DNA from: JBBSVE01 sp038233815
Lineage (GTDB): Bacteria; Pseudomonadota; Alphaproteobacteria; Rhodobacterales; Rhodobacteraceae
Direction of reading: 5' to 3'
Assembly (NCBI GenBank): GCA_038233815.1
Contig: JBBSVE010000035.1
Coordinates: 1-25,630, forward strand
Length of the DNA: 25,630 bases
Positions 1 through 8,897 of this stretch are shown here, piece after piece; the first letter of the stretch is position 1; every line of letters starts with the position of its first letter. The translations under genes and the position numbers were made by a program. Under the pieces are notes generated by a model. That model was not told the origin of the DNA. It did not search any database and saw only the letters and a program-made list of their open reading frames with translations.

Positions 1-91
1 GCTTGCGCGGTCCCCCCCTGGGCCCACTCGCGCCCACACCCCCCCCCACACCAGCCCCCCCGCCACCCCCCCGCCCCGGCTGAGGCCGTAA
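1..91. other. C-rich low-complexity edge of window
   Basis: The first ~80 bases contain repeated runs of 5 to 9 C with scattered A, unlike anything else in the window. An enzyme body would be expected here, continuing the C-terminal coding fragment that follows, but no frame gives a recognisable protein. A degraded assembly edge or homopolymer sequencing error is the simplest reading. Confidence 0.5.
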
Positions 92-208
92 AGCCCCCCG
101 CGGGCGGCCGGGGCGCCGCCGGATCGGGTGCGCCTGTCGATCGGGATCGAAGACCCGGCAGACCTGATCGCCGATCTCGATCAGGCGCTGGCCAAGGCGG
201 TCCGGTAG
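92..208 (+). CDS. Cys/Met metabolism PLP-dependent enzyme, C-terminal fragment
   Basis: The last ~30 codons before the TAG at 206-208 read DRVRLSIGIEDPADLIADL and then DQALAKAVR. This is the hallmark C-terminus of the trans-sulfuration family (cystathionine gamma-synthase/beta-lyase, O-acetyl- or O-succinylhomoserine sulfhydrylase). These enzymes use PLP to make or break the C-S bond in methionine/cysteine metabolism. Which member this is cannot be told from the tail. Upstream, the same frame meets a TAA at 89-91, and positions 1-80 are dominated by C homopolymers that do not encode a plausible continuation. The gene is therefore either corrupted by poor sequence at a contig edge or genuinely broken. 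It converges on the HAD gene with a 9-bp gap. Confidence 0.6.
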   Translation, partial: SPPRAAGAPPDRVRLSIGIEDPADLIADLDQALAKAVR

Positions 209-217
209 GCCCCGCCG

Positions 218-985
218 TCAGACCCGGCCGCCGTCCACCAGCGTCAGGAGGTCGGTGAGCCGGCTCAGCGTGGCGTGGGGCGGGACGTCGGGATCGGGCT
301 CCCGCCCGCCCAGATCGTCGAAGAGGATCGCGCCCAGCCCCAGCTTGCGCGGCGTCACCACGTCCTGCGCGGGATCGTCGCCGATCATCCACACGTCCTC
401 GGGCGGCAGGCGCAGGGCTGCGAGTGCGCCGAGATAGGCTTGCTGGTCAGGTTTACCCACGTCCGCCTCCTCCTCAATCAGGATCAGCGGGAAATGCGCT
501 TCCAGACCGAAGAGCGCGACCTTGGTGCGCTGCGTCTTGCTCGACCCATTGGTGAGAAGGCCCAAGCCCACGCCGCGATCCGCGAGCGCCGCCAGCGTCT
601 CCTCCGCGCCGCGCTTCATGCGCATCGTCTCGTTCAGGTAGGTCTCGAACCGGTCGGCGATACTGTCGGCGTCGCGGCCATGCAGCGCCTCGGTCCCCGG
701 CGGGCGGGCAAGGTTCAGGGCGTGGAACGCTTGGCGGATGACCATGCGGCGGGTGGCATCGGCCTCCAGCCGCCATGCCTTGCGCGCCTCGTTGTCGGAC
801 AGGAACGCCAGAACCTGCGCGATCACCGCCTGCGTGACCCAGCGGGGATCCTGCTCCCCCAGTGCGTCGGCATGTTCGATCATGATCGCGGTCCATGTCG
901 CCACCGGGTTGCGGTAGGCAGAGATCAGCGTGTCGTCGAGATCGAACAGGATGGCGCGGGGCGGGCGTGACAGGCGGTCGGTCAT
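218..985 (-). CDS. HAD-family hydrolase (phosphatase type)
   Basis: A 255-aa protein with all four haloacid dehalogenase motifs. Motif I is FDLDDTLI near residue 16, with the nucleophile and acid/base aspartates. Motif II is LLTNGSS, motif III is the lysine in DVGKPDQQAY, and motif IV is IGDDPAQDV. The helical insert after motif I fits subfamily I (YjjG/haloacid dehalogenase-like) cytosolic phosphatases. Its ATG overlaps the stop of the upstream aminotransferase as ATGA (982-985), so it is the last, translationally coupled gene of the transporter operon. Membership suggests it dephosphorylates or hydrolyses something derived from the imported substrate. That is inference, because HAD substrate range cannot be read from sequence. 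Confidence 0.9.
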   Translation of the reverse strand: MTDRLSRPPRAILFDLDDTLISAYRNPVATWTAIMIEHADALGEQDPRWVTQAVIAQVLAFLSDNEARKAWRLEADATRRMVIRQAFHALNLARPPGTEALHGRDADSIADRFETYLNETMRMKRGAEETLAALADRGVGLGLLTNGSSKTQRTKVALFGLEAHFPLILIEEEADVGKPDQQAYLGALAALRLPPEDVWMIGDDPAQDVVTPRKLGLGAILFDDLGGREPDPDVPPHATLSRLTDLLTLVDGGRV

Positions 986-2064
986 TCCGCAGCCCCGAAG
1001 GCGGCGGCGGCGGCGGCCAGCCCTGCGGCGAGGTCCACCTGCGCCCCGAGCCGGGTCAGGGCCGTGCCATAGGCCGCAAGCTCCGCCAAGACGACGGCCG
1101 GGCAGGCGCGCGGGCCGGTATGGTTCAGCCGCACGAGGCGGTCGCCGGCGGGACCGACACCGGGGGCGATCAGGCTGTTGCCGGGCGGCAGGGCGCGGAC
1201 CAGATCGGCGGCACTGTGTCCCTCCGGCACCGGTCCTGCCGTCACGAGGGTGGACGCCGCTTCGGCCGGCACCCAAAGCGGGATGCCCAGCGCCGCCACC
1301 CCTGCGCGCATGGCACGGGCGGCTGCGGCATGGCGCGCGATCAGGGCATCCAGCCCTTCGGCCTCCACCCGGTCGAGGGTGGCCGCCAGCGCGTGGAACT
1401 CGATCGGCGAGGGCGTGCCCGGAAGCGCCCCGCGCCCCGTTGCGCGGAGATCGCCCAGCGACAGGATCGACGGTGCCTCGCCCGGGGCATGCATCGCGTC
1501 CCATGCGCGCGGGCTGATCGAGACCGCTGAACAACCCGCCTGACCGCCGAGCGTCTTTTGCGGCCCCACCACCGCCACGTCGATCCCGAGCGTGTCCACC
1601 GGCACCGGGTGGCCGCCGAAGGACGCCACCGCATCGACGACCGTGAGGATGCCCTGCGCCTTCGCTAGCGCCATGATCTCCGCCAGCGGGTTCAGGATGC
1701 CGGTCGCGGATTCGGCGTGGACCAGCGACAGAAGACCGATGCCCGGCGTGGCGTCCAGCGCCCCTGCCACGTCTTTCGCTGTCACCGGACGGCCGGGCGC
1801 TGCGGGCAGGTCCACCACCGTCGCGCCCGCGCGGCGCAGCCATCCGCCGAACCATGCGCCGTAGAGACTGGTCACGACGTTGAGCGCCACCAGCCCCGGT
1901 CGCCCGAGGCTCGTGGCCGCCGCCTCCAGCGCCACGACCGCCTCCGCCTGCACCAGAACGACATCGTTGCGCGTGCCGAGGAGTGCTGCGAGCCGGTCCG
2001 ACAGCACGGCAAACCCATTTGGTGGGAACGGCGGCGCGTCGGGCAGGGGGGACCATGGGATCAT
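982..2064 (-). CDS. Class V PLP-dependent aminotransferase
   Basis: A 360-aa fold-type I PLP enzyme of aminotransferase class V (serine-pyruvate/alanine-glyoxylate/2-aminoethylphosphonate aminotransferase group). The Schiff-base lysine is K170 in VVGPQKTLGG and the cofactor-contacting aspartate is D144 in TVVDAVASFGG. Members transfer an amino group from a small amine to an oxo-acid such as pyruvate or glyoxylate. The start is supported by AAGGAG eight bases upstream of the ATG and by the ATGA overlap with the preceding ATPase gene (2061-2064). It sits between an oligopeptide-type ABC transporter and a HAD hydrolase in one operon, so it probably acts on an imported amino compound. The exact substrate is unknown. 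A PhnW-like role is possible but not demonstrated. Confidence 0.88.
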   Translation of the reverse strand: MIPWSPLPDAPPFPPNGFAVLSDRLAALLGTRNDVVLVQAEAVVALEAAATSLGRPGLVALNVVTSLYGAWFGGWLRRAGATVVDLPAAPGRPVTAKDVAGALDATPGIGLLSLVHAESATGILNPLAEIMALAKAQGILTVVDAVASFGGHPVPVDTLGIDVAVVGPQKTLGGQAGCSAVSISPRAWDAMHAPGEAPSILSLGDLRATGRGALPGTPSPIEFHALAATLDRVEAEGLDALIARHAAAARAMRAGVAALGIPLWVPAEAASTLVTAGPVPEGHSAADLVRALPPGNSLIAPGVGPAGDRLVRLNHTGPRACPAVVLAELAAYGTALTRLGAQVDLAAGLAAAAAAFGAAE

Positions 2065-2843
2065 GTTGGAGGCTCCTTTGGTAGCGGGTCAGAGATAAGC
2101 CGCGGCACGGCGGCGACCAGCGCGCGGCCGGTGGCGGAGGCGGGCACTGCGATGACGGAGAAGGTGGGCCCGGTCTCCACGATCCGGCCCTTGTCCATGA
2201 TCGCGGTGCGGTGCGCCAGTGCGCGCACCACAGCCAGATCGTGCGCGACGAAAAGATAGGCGATCCCCTCCTCGCGTTGTAGCGCCACCAGCAGATCGAG
2301 GATCCGCGCCCGCACCGTGACGTCGAGGGCAGAGACCGCCTCGTCCAGCACGATCAGCGAGGGCCTGGTGGCAAGAGCGCGCGCGATGGCCACGCGCTGG
2401 CGCTGCCCGCCGGAGATTTCGGCGATACCGCGCGCGGCCAGACCCGGCGCAAGGCCCACGCGATCCAGCAGGGCGGCGATGCGGGCGGCCCGGTTTCCGA
2501 TGCCGTGGACGCGGAGTGCGTCGTCGATCGCGCCCCCGACCGTGGCCCGCGGGTTGAAGGCGCCGAGCGGGTCCTGAAACACCATCTGCAACCGTGCCCG
2601 CGCCTGCCGAAGCGCGTGGCCTTTCAACGCGAGCCAGTCGCCGCCCTCGAACCGCACCGACCCCGTGTCGGGCGGGATCAGGCGCAAAATCACGCGCGCC
2701 AGCGTCGATTTCCCGCTGCCCGACGGACCCACGAGGCCCAGCGTCTCCCCCCGATCGAGCGTGAAGGACACGTCGTCGAGCGCCGTTACCCCGCGCGTGC
2801 CGTGATAGGTCTTGGTGAGGCCCCGAACCTCCAGCAGCGTCAC
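2061..2843 (-). CDS. ABC transporter ATP-binding protein (DppF/OppF type)
   Basis: A 260-aa nucleotide-binding subunit of the peptide/nickel/opine importer family. Walker A is GPSGSGKST, the signature is ISGGQRQR, and Walker B is LIVLDEAVSALD, followed by the H-loop histidine in FVAHDLAVV. It pairs with the neighbouring DppD-like subunit to power import through the two permeases. The start is GTG at 2841-2843, overlapping the TGA of the upstream ATPase gene as GTGA. It is shorter than typical DppF proteins (~320 aa), and only a stub of the usual C-terminal extension is visible. Confidence 0.92.
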   Translation of the reverse strand: MTLLEVRGLTKTYHGTRGVTALDDVSFTLDRGETLGLVGPSGSGKSTLARVILRLIPPDTGSVRFEGGDWLALKGHALRQARARLQMVFQDPLGAFNPRATVGGAIDDALRVHGIGNRAARIAALLDRVGLAPGLAARGIAEISGGQRQRVAIARALATRPSLIVLDEAVSALDVTVRARILDLLVALQREEGIAYLFVAHDLAVVRALAHRTAIMDKGRIVETGPTFSVIAVPASATGRALVAAVPRLISDPLPKEPPT

Positions 2844-3616
2844 GGCACGGCTCCGATCAGGGGCGGCGTCGCAAGGTCCAGATGCGCCGCGATCAAGGCT
2901 TTCGTATAGGCCTCCCGCGGATGGGAGATGATTTGCGCGGCGGCACCGACCTCCACCAGGCGGCCCTCGCGCACCACCGCGATCTGGTCGGCGAGACCGG
3001 AGGCCAAAGCGATGTCATGGGTGATGAAGAGGAGTGTCATGCCGTCCGCCTCAACGAGCAACGCCAGAAGCGCCACGATCTCCGCCTGCACGACGGTGTC
3101 GAGCGCGCTCGTCGGTTCGTCCGCGATCAGGAGCGTCGGTGCTGCGGCGATGGCGAGGGCTATGGCGATGCGTTGCTTTTGCCCGCCGGAGAACTGATGC
3201 GGATAGCCCTCCAGCGCAAGCGCGGGCGACGGGATGCGAACGCGCGCCAGCAGTTTGATTGCGCGCGCCCGGGCCGCCTCTCGGCCGATCGGCAGATGGC
3301 AGCGCAGCACCTCGACCATTTGCGCGCCGATGCTGAGGACGGGGTCGAAACTGGCGGCGGGGTCCTGGAACACGTAGCCGTAGTCGCGCCCCGGCGCGGG
3401 GGGGGCGTCCGCCCAGCGCAAATGCCCTTCGCACCGCGTGCCGGGCGGGAGCAGATCGACCACCGCCCGCGCCAGCGTCGACTTGCCCGACCCGCTCTCC
3501 CCGATCACCGCCAGCCGTTCGCCGCGGTGCAGGTCCAGTGTCACCGGCCCCAACGCAGACGCGGCGGCGCGGGGATAGGTGACGCGCAGACCATCGAGGC
3601 TCACGAGCACGCTCAT
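2840..3616 (-). CDS. ABC transporter ATP-binding protein (DppD/OppD type)
   Basis: A 258-aa ATPase subunit. Walker A is GESGSGKST, the Q-loop is in YVFQDPAASFDP, the signature is QFSGGQKQR, and Walker B is LLIADEPTSALD, with the H-loop histidine in FITHDIALA. The C-terminal SHPREAYTKALI motif is typical of oligopeptide/dipeptide importer ATPases. The ATG overlaps the TGA of the upstream permease as ATGA (3613-3616), so I prefer this start to a longer upstream extension in the same frame, which reads as permease sequence out of frame. It works with the adjacent DppF-like subunit at the inner face of the membrane. Confidence 0.93.
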   Translation of the reverse strand: MSVLVSLDGLRVTYPRAAASALGPVTLDLHRGERLAVIGESGSGKSTLARAVVDLLPPGTRCEGHLRWADAPPAPGRDYGYVFQDPAASFDPVLSIGAQMVEVLRCHLPIGREAARARAIKLLARVRIPSPALALEGYPHQFSGGQKQRIAIALAIAAAPTLLIADEPTSALDTVVQAEIVALLALLVEADGMTLLFITHDIALASGLADQIAVVREGRLVEVGAAAQIISHPREAYTKALIAAHLDLATPPLIGAVP

Positions 3617-4443
3617 CCCTGACCCTCGCGGCGGGACAGCGCCTCGACCAGACCTTCGCCAAAGAGGTAGACGCCGAGCACCAGCGCCACCAGTCCGAGC
3701 CCCGGCACGATGGAGAGCCAGGCGGCCGTCCGCAACACGTTGCGCCCTTCGGCGATCATCGTGCCCCAGGTCACGATGTTGGGGTCGCCGAGGCCGAGGA
3801 ACGAGAGCGCCGCCTCGGTCAGAACCGCCCCCGCGACGATCACCGAGGTCAGCGCCAGAACCGGGGGCATGGCGAGCGGCAGCACTTCCTTCAGCGCGAT
3901 CTCCAGCGGGTGCATACCGAGAACGCGGGCGGAAGCGACGAAATCCCGCTCCCGGATCGACAGGACCTCGGCGCGGGCAAGACGGGCGGGGCCGGTCCAT
4001 GCGCCCAGAGCGATGGCCACGACCACGACGCCGAGCGAGGGGCCGATGGTGCTGACGAACGCAAGCGCCAGCAGGAAGCCCGGCACGATCTGGAACGCGT
4101 CGACGACGCGCATCAGCGCCTCGTCGATCATCCCGCCGCCGAAGCCCGCCACCGTGCCCACCAGCGCGCCCGCGAGGATCGCCACCGCCGCCGCCGAGAC
4201 GCCGACGATCAGAGAGGCGCGCGCGCCGTGGAACAGCTCCGCCATCACGTCGCGCCCCAGCCGGTCGGTGCCGAGCGGCAGACCCGCCTGCTGGAAAGGC
4301 GCGAGCAGCGGCCGGCCGACGATGGACAGTGGATCGCCGGGAAATAGCAGCGGCGCCAGCAACGCCCCTGAGGCGAGCAGCGCCAGCAGCAGGAGGCCCG
4401 CCACCCCCTCGGGCGACCGGGCGAAGCGGGCGGCGACGCTCAT
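3613..4443 (-). CDS. ABC transporter permease (DppC/OppC type)
   Basis: A 276-aa inner-membrane permease. It has an N-terminal membrane segment (~residues 14-33), then the family motif LGTDRLGRDV near residue 60. Several hydrophobic segments follow, with the EAA-type cytoplasmic loop around FVASARVLGMHPLEIALKEV, which docks to the ATPases. This is the DppC half of a family 5 peptide-type importer. It overlaps the DppB-like gene (ATGA at 4440-4443) and the DppD-like gene (3613-3616). Confidence 0.93.
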   Translation of the reverse strand: MSVAARFARSPEGVAGLLLLALLASGALLAPLLFPGDPLSIVGRPLLAPFQQAGLPLGTDRLGRDVMAELFHGARASLIVGVSAAAVAILAGALVGTVAGFGGGMIDEALMRVVDAFQIVPGFLLALAFVSTIGPSLGVVVVAIALGAWTGPARLARAEVLSIRERDFVASARVLGMHPLEIALKEVLPLAMPPVLALTSVIVAGAVLTEAALSFLGLGDPNIVTWGTMIAEGRNVLRTAAWLSIVPGLGLVALVLGVYLFGEGLVEALSRREGQG

Positions 4444-5426
4444 GCCGCGTCCGACGCGCCGACGCGGGGATCGAGGGCGGCGTAGGTCATGTCCACGGCG
4501 AGGTTGACGAGGATCACCAGCACCGCGCTCGTCAGGATGATCCCCATCAGAAGCGGCGCATCGCGGCCCGACACCGCTTCGGCGGCGAGCCTGCCGAAGC
4601 CGGGGATGCCGAACACGCTCTCGATCACCACCGACCCGCCGAGCATCCCCGCCGCCTGAAGGCCCAGCATCGTGACCAGCGGCAACAGCGCATTGCGCGC
4701 CACATGCCTCAGCACGATCCGACCCCGCGGCACGCCGCGCGCGCGGGCGGCGAGCACGAAATCCTGCCGCCAGACCTCCGCCATGCCCGCCCGCATCAAC
4801 CTGAGGAACAGCGCCAGATAAAGGATCGCGAGCGACGCCACCGGCAGCACCAGATGGCGCGCCACGTCGCCCACGCGCGAAAGGCCGGTCTTGCCGGAGG
4901 CGATGGTCTCGATCCCCGAGACCGGGAACCAGCGCAACTGCACCGCGAAGACCACCGACAGCACCAACCCGAGCCAGAAGCTCGGCACCGAATAGAGCGC
5001 CAGCGATCCCACCGACAGCGCCTTGTCGGTCCCGCTTCCGGGCCGCGCACCCGCGACGATGCCGAGAAGGCTGCCCAGCACGAACGACAGCGCCACCGCA
5101 CTCCCCATCAGCCACAGCGTCACCGGCAGCCGTTCGAGGATAACGTCGAGGATCGGCCGGTTCAGCGTGACCGAGCGGCCCAGATCGAGATGCACGAGGT
5201 TCCATGCATAAAAGCCGAGCCGCACCCACACCGGCCGGTCAAGCCCGTAGTCCTGCCGCAGCGCCTCCGCATAACCCGCATCCCCGCCGCCGATCGCCAG
5301 CAGATAGGCGTCGGCGGCGTCCCCCGAGGCGTTGTCGATCAGAAGGAAGGTGCCGACCACAACAAGTATCAGCACCGGAATGCTGGAGAGCATCCTGCGT
5401 CGGAACAGACGCGCGGCGCGCTTCAT
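4440..5426 (-). CDS. ABC transporter permease (DppB/OppB type)
   Basis: A 328-aa inner-membrane permease. It has an N-terminal membrane helix (~residues 13-34), a periplasmic loop with LRQDYGLDRPVWVR and HLDLGRSV, typical of DppB proteins, further helices, and the EAA loop ARARGVPRGRIVLRHVARNA. It forms the translocation pore with the DppC-like protein. The gene begins one base after the stop of the solute-binding protein gene, so it is clearly in the same operon. Confidence 0.93.
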   Translation of the reverse strand: MKRAARLFRRRMLSSIPVLILVVVGTFLLIDNASGDAADAYLLAIGGGDAGYAEALRQDYGLDRPVWVRLGFYAWNLVHLDLGRSVTLNRPILDVILERLPVTLWLMGSAVALSFVLGSLLGIVAGARPGSGTDKALSVGSLALYSVPSFWLGLVLSVVFAVQLRWFPVSGIETIASGKTGLSRVGDVARHLVLPVASLAILYLALFLRLMRAGMAEVWRQDFVLAARARGVPRGRIVLRHVARNALLPLVTMLGLQAAGMLGGSVVIESVFGIPGFGRLAAEAVSGRDAPLLMGIILTSAVLVILVNLAVDMTYAALDPRVGASDAA

Positions 5427-5427
5427 C

Positions 5428-7020
5428 TCAGCCGTCGATTTCCAGATCCGACCAGTTCGACACGGCCCAGCGGGGATTGTTCGCGATAGGCTTCAGGTCG
5501 GTCGAGGCGACGGAGGTGAAGGACCAGTCCGCGACGTTGATGAGCGGCAGGTCCGCCGTCACGATTTGCTGAAACTGATGGTAGAGCGCGATCCGCGCGT
5601 CGGTATCGAGCGTCACCGCCGCCTTGTCGATCAGCGCGTCGGTCTCGGGGTTCACATAGCCGCCCTGGTTGGAGAACGGCACCCCGTCCGCAATCCCCGA
5701 CCGCACGAGCACGGTGGTCGAGATCGCCGGATCGCCGCGAAACACTGTAGGGGCAATGGCGAGGTCGAAATCGTGATCGGTATAGACCGCCTTCTGATGC
5801 CCCGCCGAATCGTGCGACACGATCCGCGCGTCGATGCCGACCTTGGCCAGCGCCTGACGCAGATAGTCGCCGAACTGCTTCGTTTCCTCGAAATAGGGCG
5901 CGGGCAGCAGGTCGAGCGCAAAGCGCGTGCCGTCGGCGCCTTTGGGATAGCCGGCCTCGTCGAGCAGCGCATTTGCCTTGTCCACGCTGAAATCATAGGT
6001 GGTGACGTCGGGTGTGTAGAACTCCGGCGCGTTGGCGGGGACCGGGCCGGTAGCCTCTGCGGCATAGCCGAGGAAGATCGTATCGACGACCAGCGTCTTG
6101 TCGATGGCGTGGGCGATGGCCTGACGGACCTTGAGGTTGGCCATGTGTTCGCGACGGTGGTTGATCTCCACGATCAACTGGTAGGTCAGCGCCTCGTAGC
6201 CCTTGGTGATGACCTCCAGCCCCGCGATCTTGCCGACGCGGTCCAGCTCCACCAGCGGCACCATGGAAAAGGCGGCAAGCTGGATCTCCCCCGCCTCCAA
6301 CGAATTGGCGGCCGAGGCGCGGTCGGGCAGCACGCGGAACACGATCTCGTCGACATGCGGCGCGCCCTTCGCCCAGTAGGTGTCGTTCTTCGTGAGCCGA
6401 TAATACTCGCCCGGTTTGTAGTCGGCGAAGCGGAACGGGCCGGTGCCGACGGGCGCCACGTTCAGCGGATTGTCCTTGATGTCGGTGCCCACATAAAGAT
6501 GTTTCGGCAGCACGCTCGTCACCACCGGCAGAGCGTTGCGGATCAGCTGAATCGGGGTGGGCTTGGAGAAGCGGAACACCGCGGTCGCGGCATCCGGCGT
6601 ATCGACCGCCTCGAGGTTCGCGAAGACGATCCGGCCGAGGTTCTGGAGCGGCTTCCAGACCTCCATCGCCGAGAAGGCGACATCGGCGGAGGTGAAGGGT
6701 TTGCCGTCGTGCCAAGTGACGCCTTCACGGAGCTTGAACGTGACGGTCCGGCCATCCTCCGACCCCTCCCACGCGGTGGCGAGGAGCGGGGTGAGACCGT
6801 CGTAGGCGGCTTCGGCCAGAGGCTCCACGATTTTGGAGGCGATGAAGAACACGCCGTTCGACGCGACCATAGCGGGGTTGAGGTTGCGCGGCTCGGAATC
6901 GGCGGCGACGGTCAGGCGGCCGCCCGCGCCTGCGGCAAACGCCATCCGCGGCAGCGCCGTGGTGCCCAGCAGAACGGCGGCGTTTCCGAGGAGCGTCCTG
7001 CGCGTGATCCGGTCAAACAT
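5428..7020 (-). CDS. Family 5 extracellular solute-binding protein, Tat-exported
   Basis: A 530-aa periplasmic binding protein of the SBP_bac_5 family (dipeptide/oligopeptide/nickel/opine importers). It starts MFDRITRRTLLGNAAVLLG, a twin-arginine signal with cleavage probably after MAFA. The mature part has the family motifs LREGVTWHDGKPFTSADV, VGTGPF and KVRQAIAHAID. I chose the ATG at 7020 because AGGAGG lies nine bases upstream. The ATG at 7029 would sit directly on that ribosome site. Tat export means the protein probably folds before export. It is the first gene of the seven-gene operon and fixes its substrate specificity, which cannot be deduced here. Confidence 0.92.
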   Translation of the reverse strand: MFDRITRRTLLGNAAVLLGTTALPRMAFAAGAGGRLTVAADSEPRNLNPAMVASNGVFFIASKIVEPLAEAAYDGLTPLLATAWEGSEDGRTVTFKLREGVTWHDGKPFTSADVAFSAMEVWKPLQNLGRIVFANLEAVDTPDAATAVFRFSKPTPIQLIRNALPVVTSVLPKHLYVGTDIKDNPLNVAPVGTGPFRFADYKPGEYYRLTKNDTYWAKGAPHVDEIVFRVLPDRASAANSLEAGEIQLAAFSMVPLVELDRVGKIAGLEVITKGYEALTYQLIVEINHRREHMANLKVRQAIAHAIDKTLVVDTIFLGYAAEATGPVPANAPEFYTPDVTTYDFSVDKANALLDEAGYPKGADGTRFALDLLPAPYFEETKQFGDYLRQALAKVGIDARIVSHDSAGHQKAVYTDHDFDLAIAPTVFRGDPAISTTVLVRSGIADGVPFSNQGGYVNPETDALIDKAAVTLDTDARIALYHQFQQIVTADLPLINVADWSFTSVASTDLKPIANNPRWAVSNWSDLEIDG

Positions 7021-7062
7021 GGGCGTCATCCTCCTGTTGCGGTCGCGGTCGACTGGAGGCGG

Positions 7063-7091
7063 AGGCTTGCACCGGGGGCAGGGGCTGTCAA
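7063..7091 (-). promoter_or_regulatory. Candidate promoter of the transporter operon
   Basis: On the minus strand an exact TTGACA (7091-7086) is followed after 17 bases by AAGCCT, a poor -10. It lies downstream of the ilvC terminator and ~43 bases upstream of the binding-protein ATG. Strong -35 with weak -10 is common in this group. No regulator site was recognised. Confidence 0.4.
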
Positions 7092-7122
7092 TCGCCCGCG
7101 CCCGGACGGGCCGGGTCAAACG

Positions 7123-7153
7123 AAAGGCCCCGCCGGGAGCGACCCGACGGGGC
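7123..7153 (-). terminator. Rho-independent terminator after ilvC
   Basis: On the minus strand an 11-bp GC stem with one G-U pair (arms 7143-7153 and 7127-7137, loop 7138-7142) is followed by CTTTCGTTT. This is a good intrinsic terminator for ilvC and separates it from the transporter operon. Confidence 0.7.
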
Positions 7154-7201
7154 TGGGGTTGGGGTTTGGGTGGTCACGTGTTGCAAGCAGCGACCGGGTA
7201 A

Positions 7202-7256
7202 CCCGGTGTGCCCTGAGTAGGGAGAGATCCTTTAGGAACCGTTAACGCACACCGGG
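7202..7256. repeat. Nested inverted repeats downstream of ilvC
   Basis: CCCGGTGTGC (7202-7211) and GCACACCGGG (7247-7256) form a perfect 10-bp inverted repeat with a 35-base interior. The interior begins with CCCTGAGTAGGG (7211-7222), a short stem. A second near-palindrome ACCGGGT-A-ACCCGGT spans 7193-7207 and competes with the outer stem. It lies in the ilvC 3' untranslated region, upstream of the terminator. Confidence 0.55.
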
Positions 7257-7276
7257 ATTCTTTAAGGGCAGCGTTT

Positions 7277-8299
<1,023 letters not shown>

Positions 8300-8438
8300 G
8301 AGAAGTTCCTTTTCTGCGGACGACGGGCCCGGGACGATGCCAGCCTAGAAGTTTCCTTGCGAAAAGGTAAGCATACTTGATATTCCAGAGGCCGATACTG
8401 AGCCAATCATTCATATTTCGATCAGAAGTGGATTACTC
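8300..8438. promoter_or_regulatory. Divergent ilvC / Lrp control region
   Basis: 139 bases separate ilvC from the first Lrp gene. The stretch 8355-8395 is locally AT-rich, with AAGCATACTT and TGATATTCC, a plausible place for Lrp-type binding and for the ilvC promoter (minus-strand TTGGCT, 18 bases, TATCAA). No site is strong enough to assign firmly. Confidence 0.35.
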
Positions 8439-8897
8439 ATGCAGATGGATGATACGGACCGTCGGATCCTGCGGCAATATCTCGCGGATCCCTCGTTGAC
8501 CAAGATAGACCTCGCGGCGCGCGCGGGGGTGACGGCTGCGACCGGCTGGCGGCGGCTGGAACGATTGCGGGAACGGGGCGTGATCGCGGCCGAGCAGGCG
8601 GTCGTGGACTGGCGCGCGCTGGGCTACGCGGTGGAGGTGAGCTTGCGCTTCACGCTCGACAAGACCGATCCAAGGGCGTTCGACGATTTCCTCGATGCCG
8701 CCCGATCGGTGCCCGAGGTCATCGCGATCGAGACGTTTCTGGGCCGCGTCGACGTGCGCCTCAACGTCATCGCGCGCGACATGGCGGAGTATCAGCGCCT
8801 CTACCGGGAGCGGATCCTGACCTTGCCGCATATTGCCGATATCGAGGCCCTGATGCTGATTGCCACGCTGAAAAGCGAGACGGCGTTGCCGTTGTGA
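8439..8897 (+). CDS. Lrp/AsnC family transcriptional regulator (first of pair)
   Basis: A 152-aa regulator. An N-terminal winged helix-turn-helix (DDTDRRILRQYL to RLRERGVI, residues ~4-48) is followed by a RAM/ligand-binding domain (residues ~65-145). The recognition helix AATGWRRLERL departs somewhat from the family's usual S-x-x-T-V-x-R-R. Such proteins sense amino acids and assemble as octamers or hexadecamers. Divergent placement beside ilvC suggests control of branched-chain amino-acid synthesis, which is inference. An ATG six bases downstream is an alternative start, and no strong ribosome site separates the two. Its TGA overlaps the start of the next Lrp gene. Confidence 0.9.
   Translation: MQMDDTDRRILRQYLADPSLTKIDLAARAGVTAATGWRRLERLRERGVIAAEQAVVDWRALGYAVEVSLRFTLDKTDPRAFDDFLDAARSVPEVIAIETFLGRVDVRLNVIARDMAEYQRLYRERILTLPHIADIEALMLIATLKSETALPL

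Noticed and set aside
218..2056. A single 612-residue minus-strand frame spanning the HAD gene and the aminotransferase gene
   Set aside because: Only its last ~255 residues read as a protein (HAD). The upstream part is Arg/Gly/Pro-rich shadow of the aminotransferase in another frame, and the ATGA overlap marks two genes.
4329..5489. A 386-residue plus-strand frame antisense to the DppB-like permease
   Set aside because: Low-complexity His/Arg/Gln-rich shadow without motifs or a ribosome site.
5332..7245. A 637-residue plus-strand open frame antisense to the solute-binding protein
   Set aside because: Composition is His/Arg/Asp-rich with no domain, the shadow typical of high-GC genes. The minus-strand protein has a full family match and operon context.
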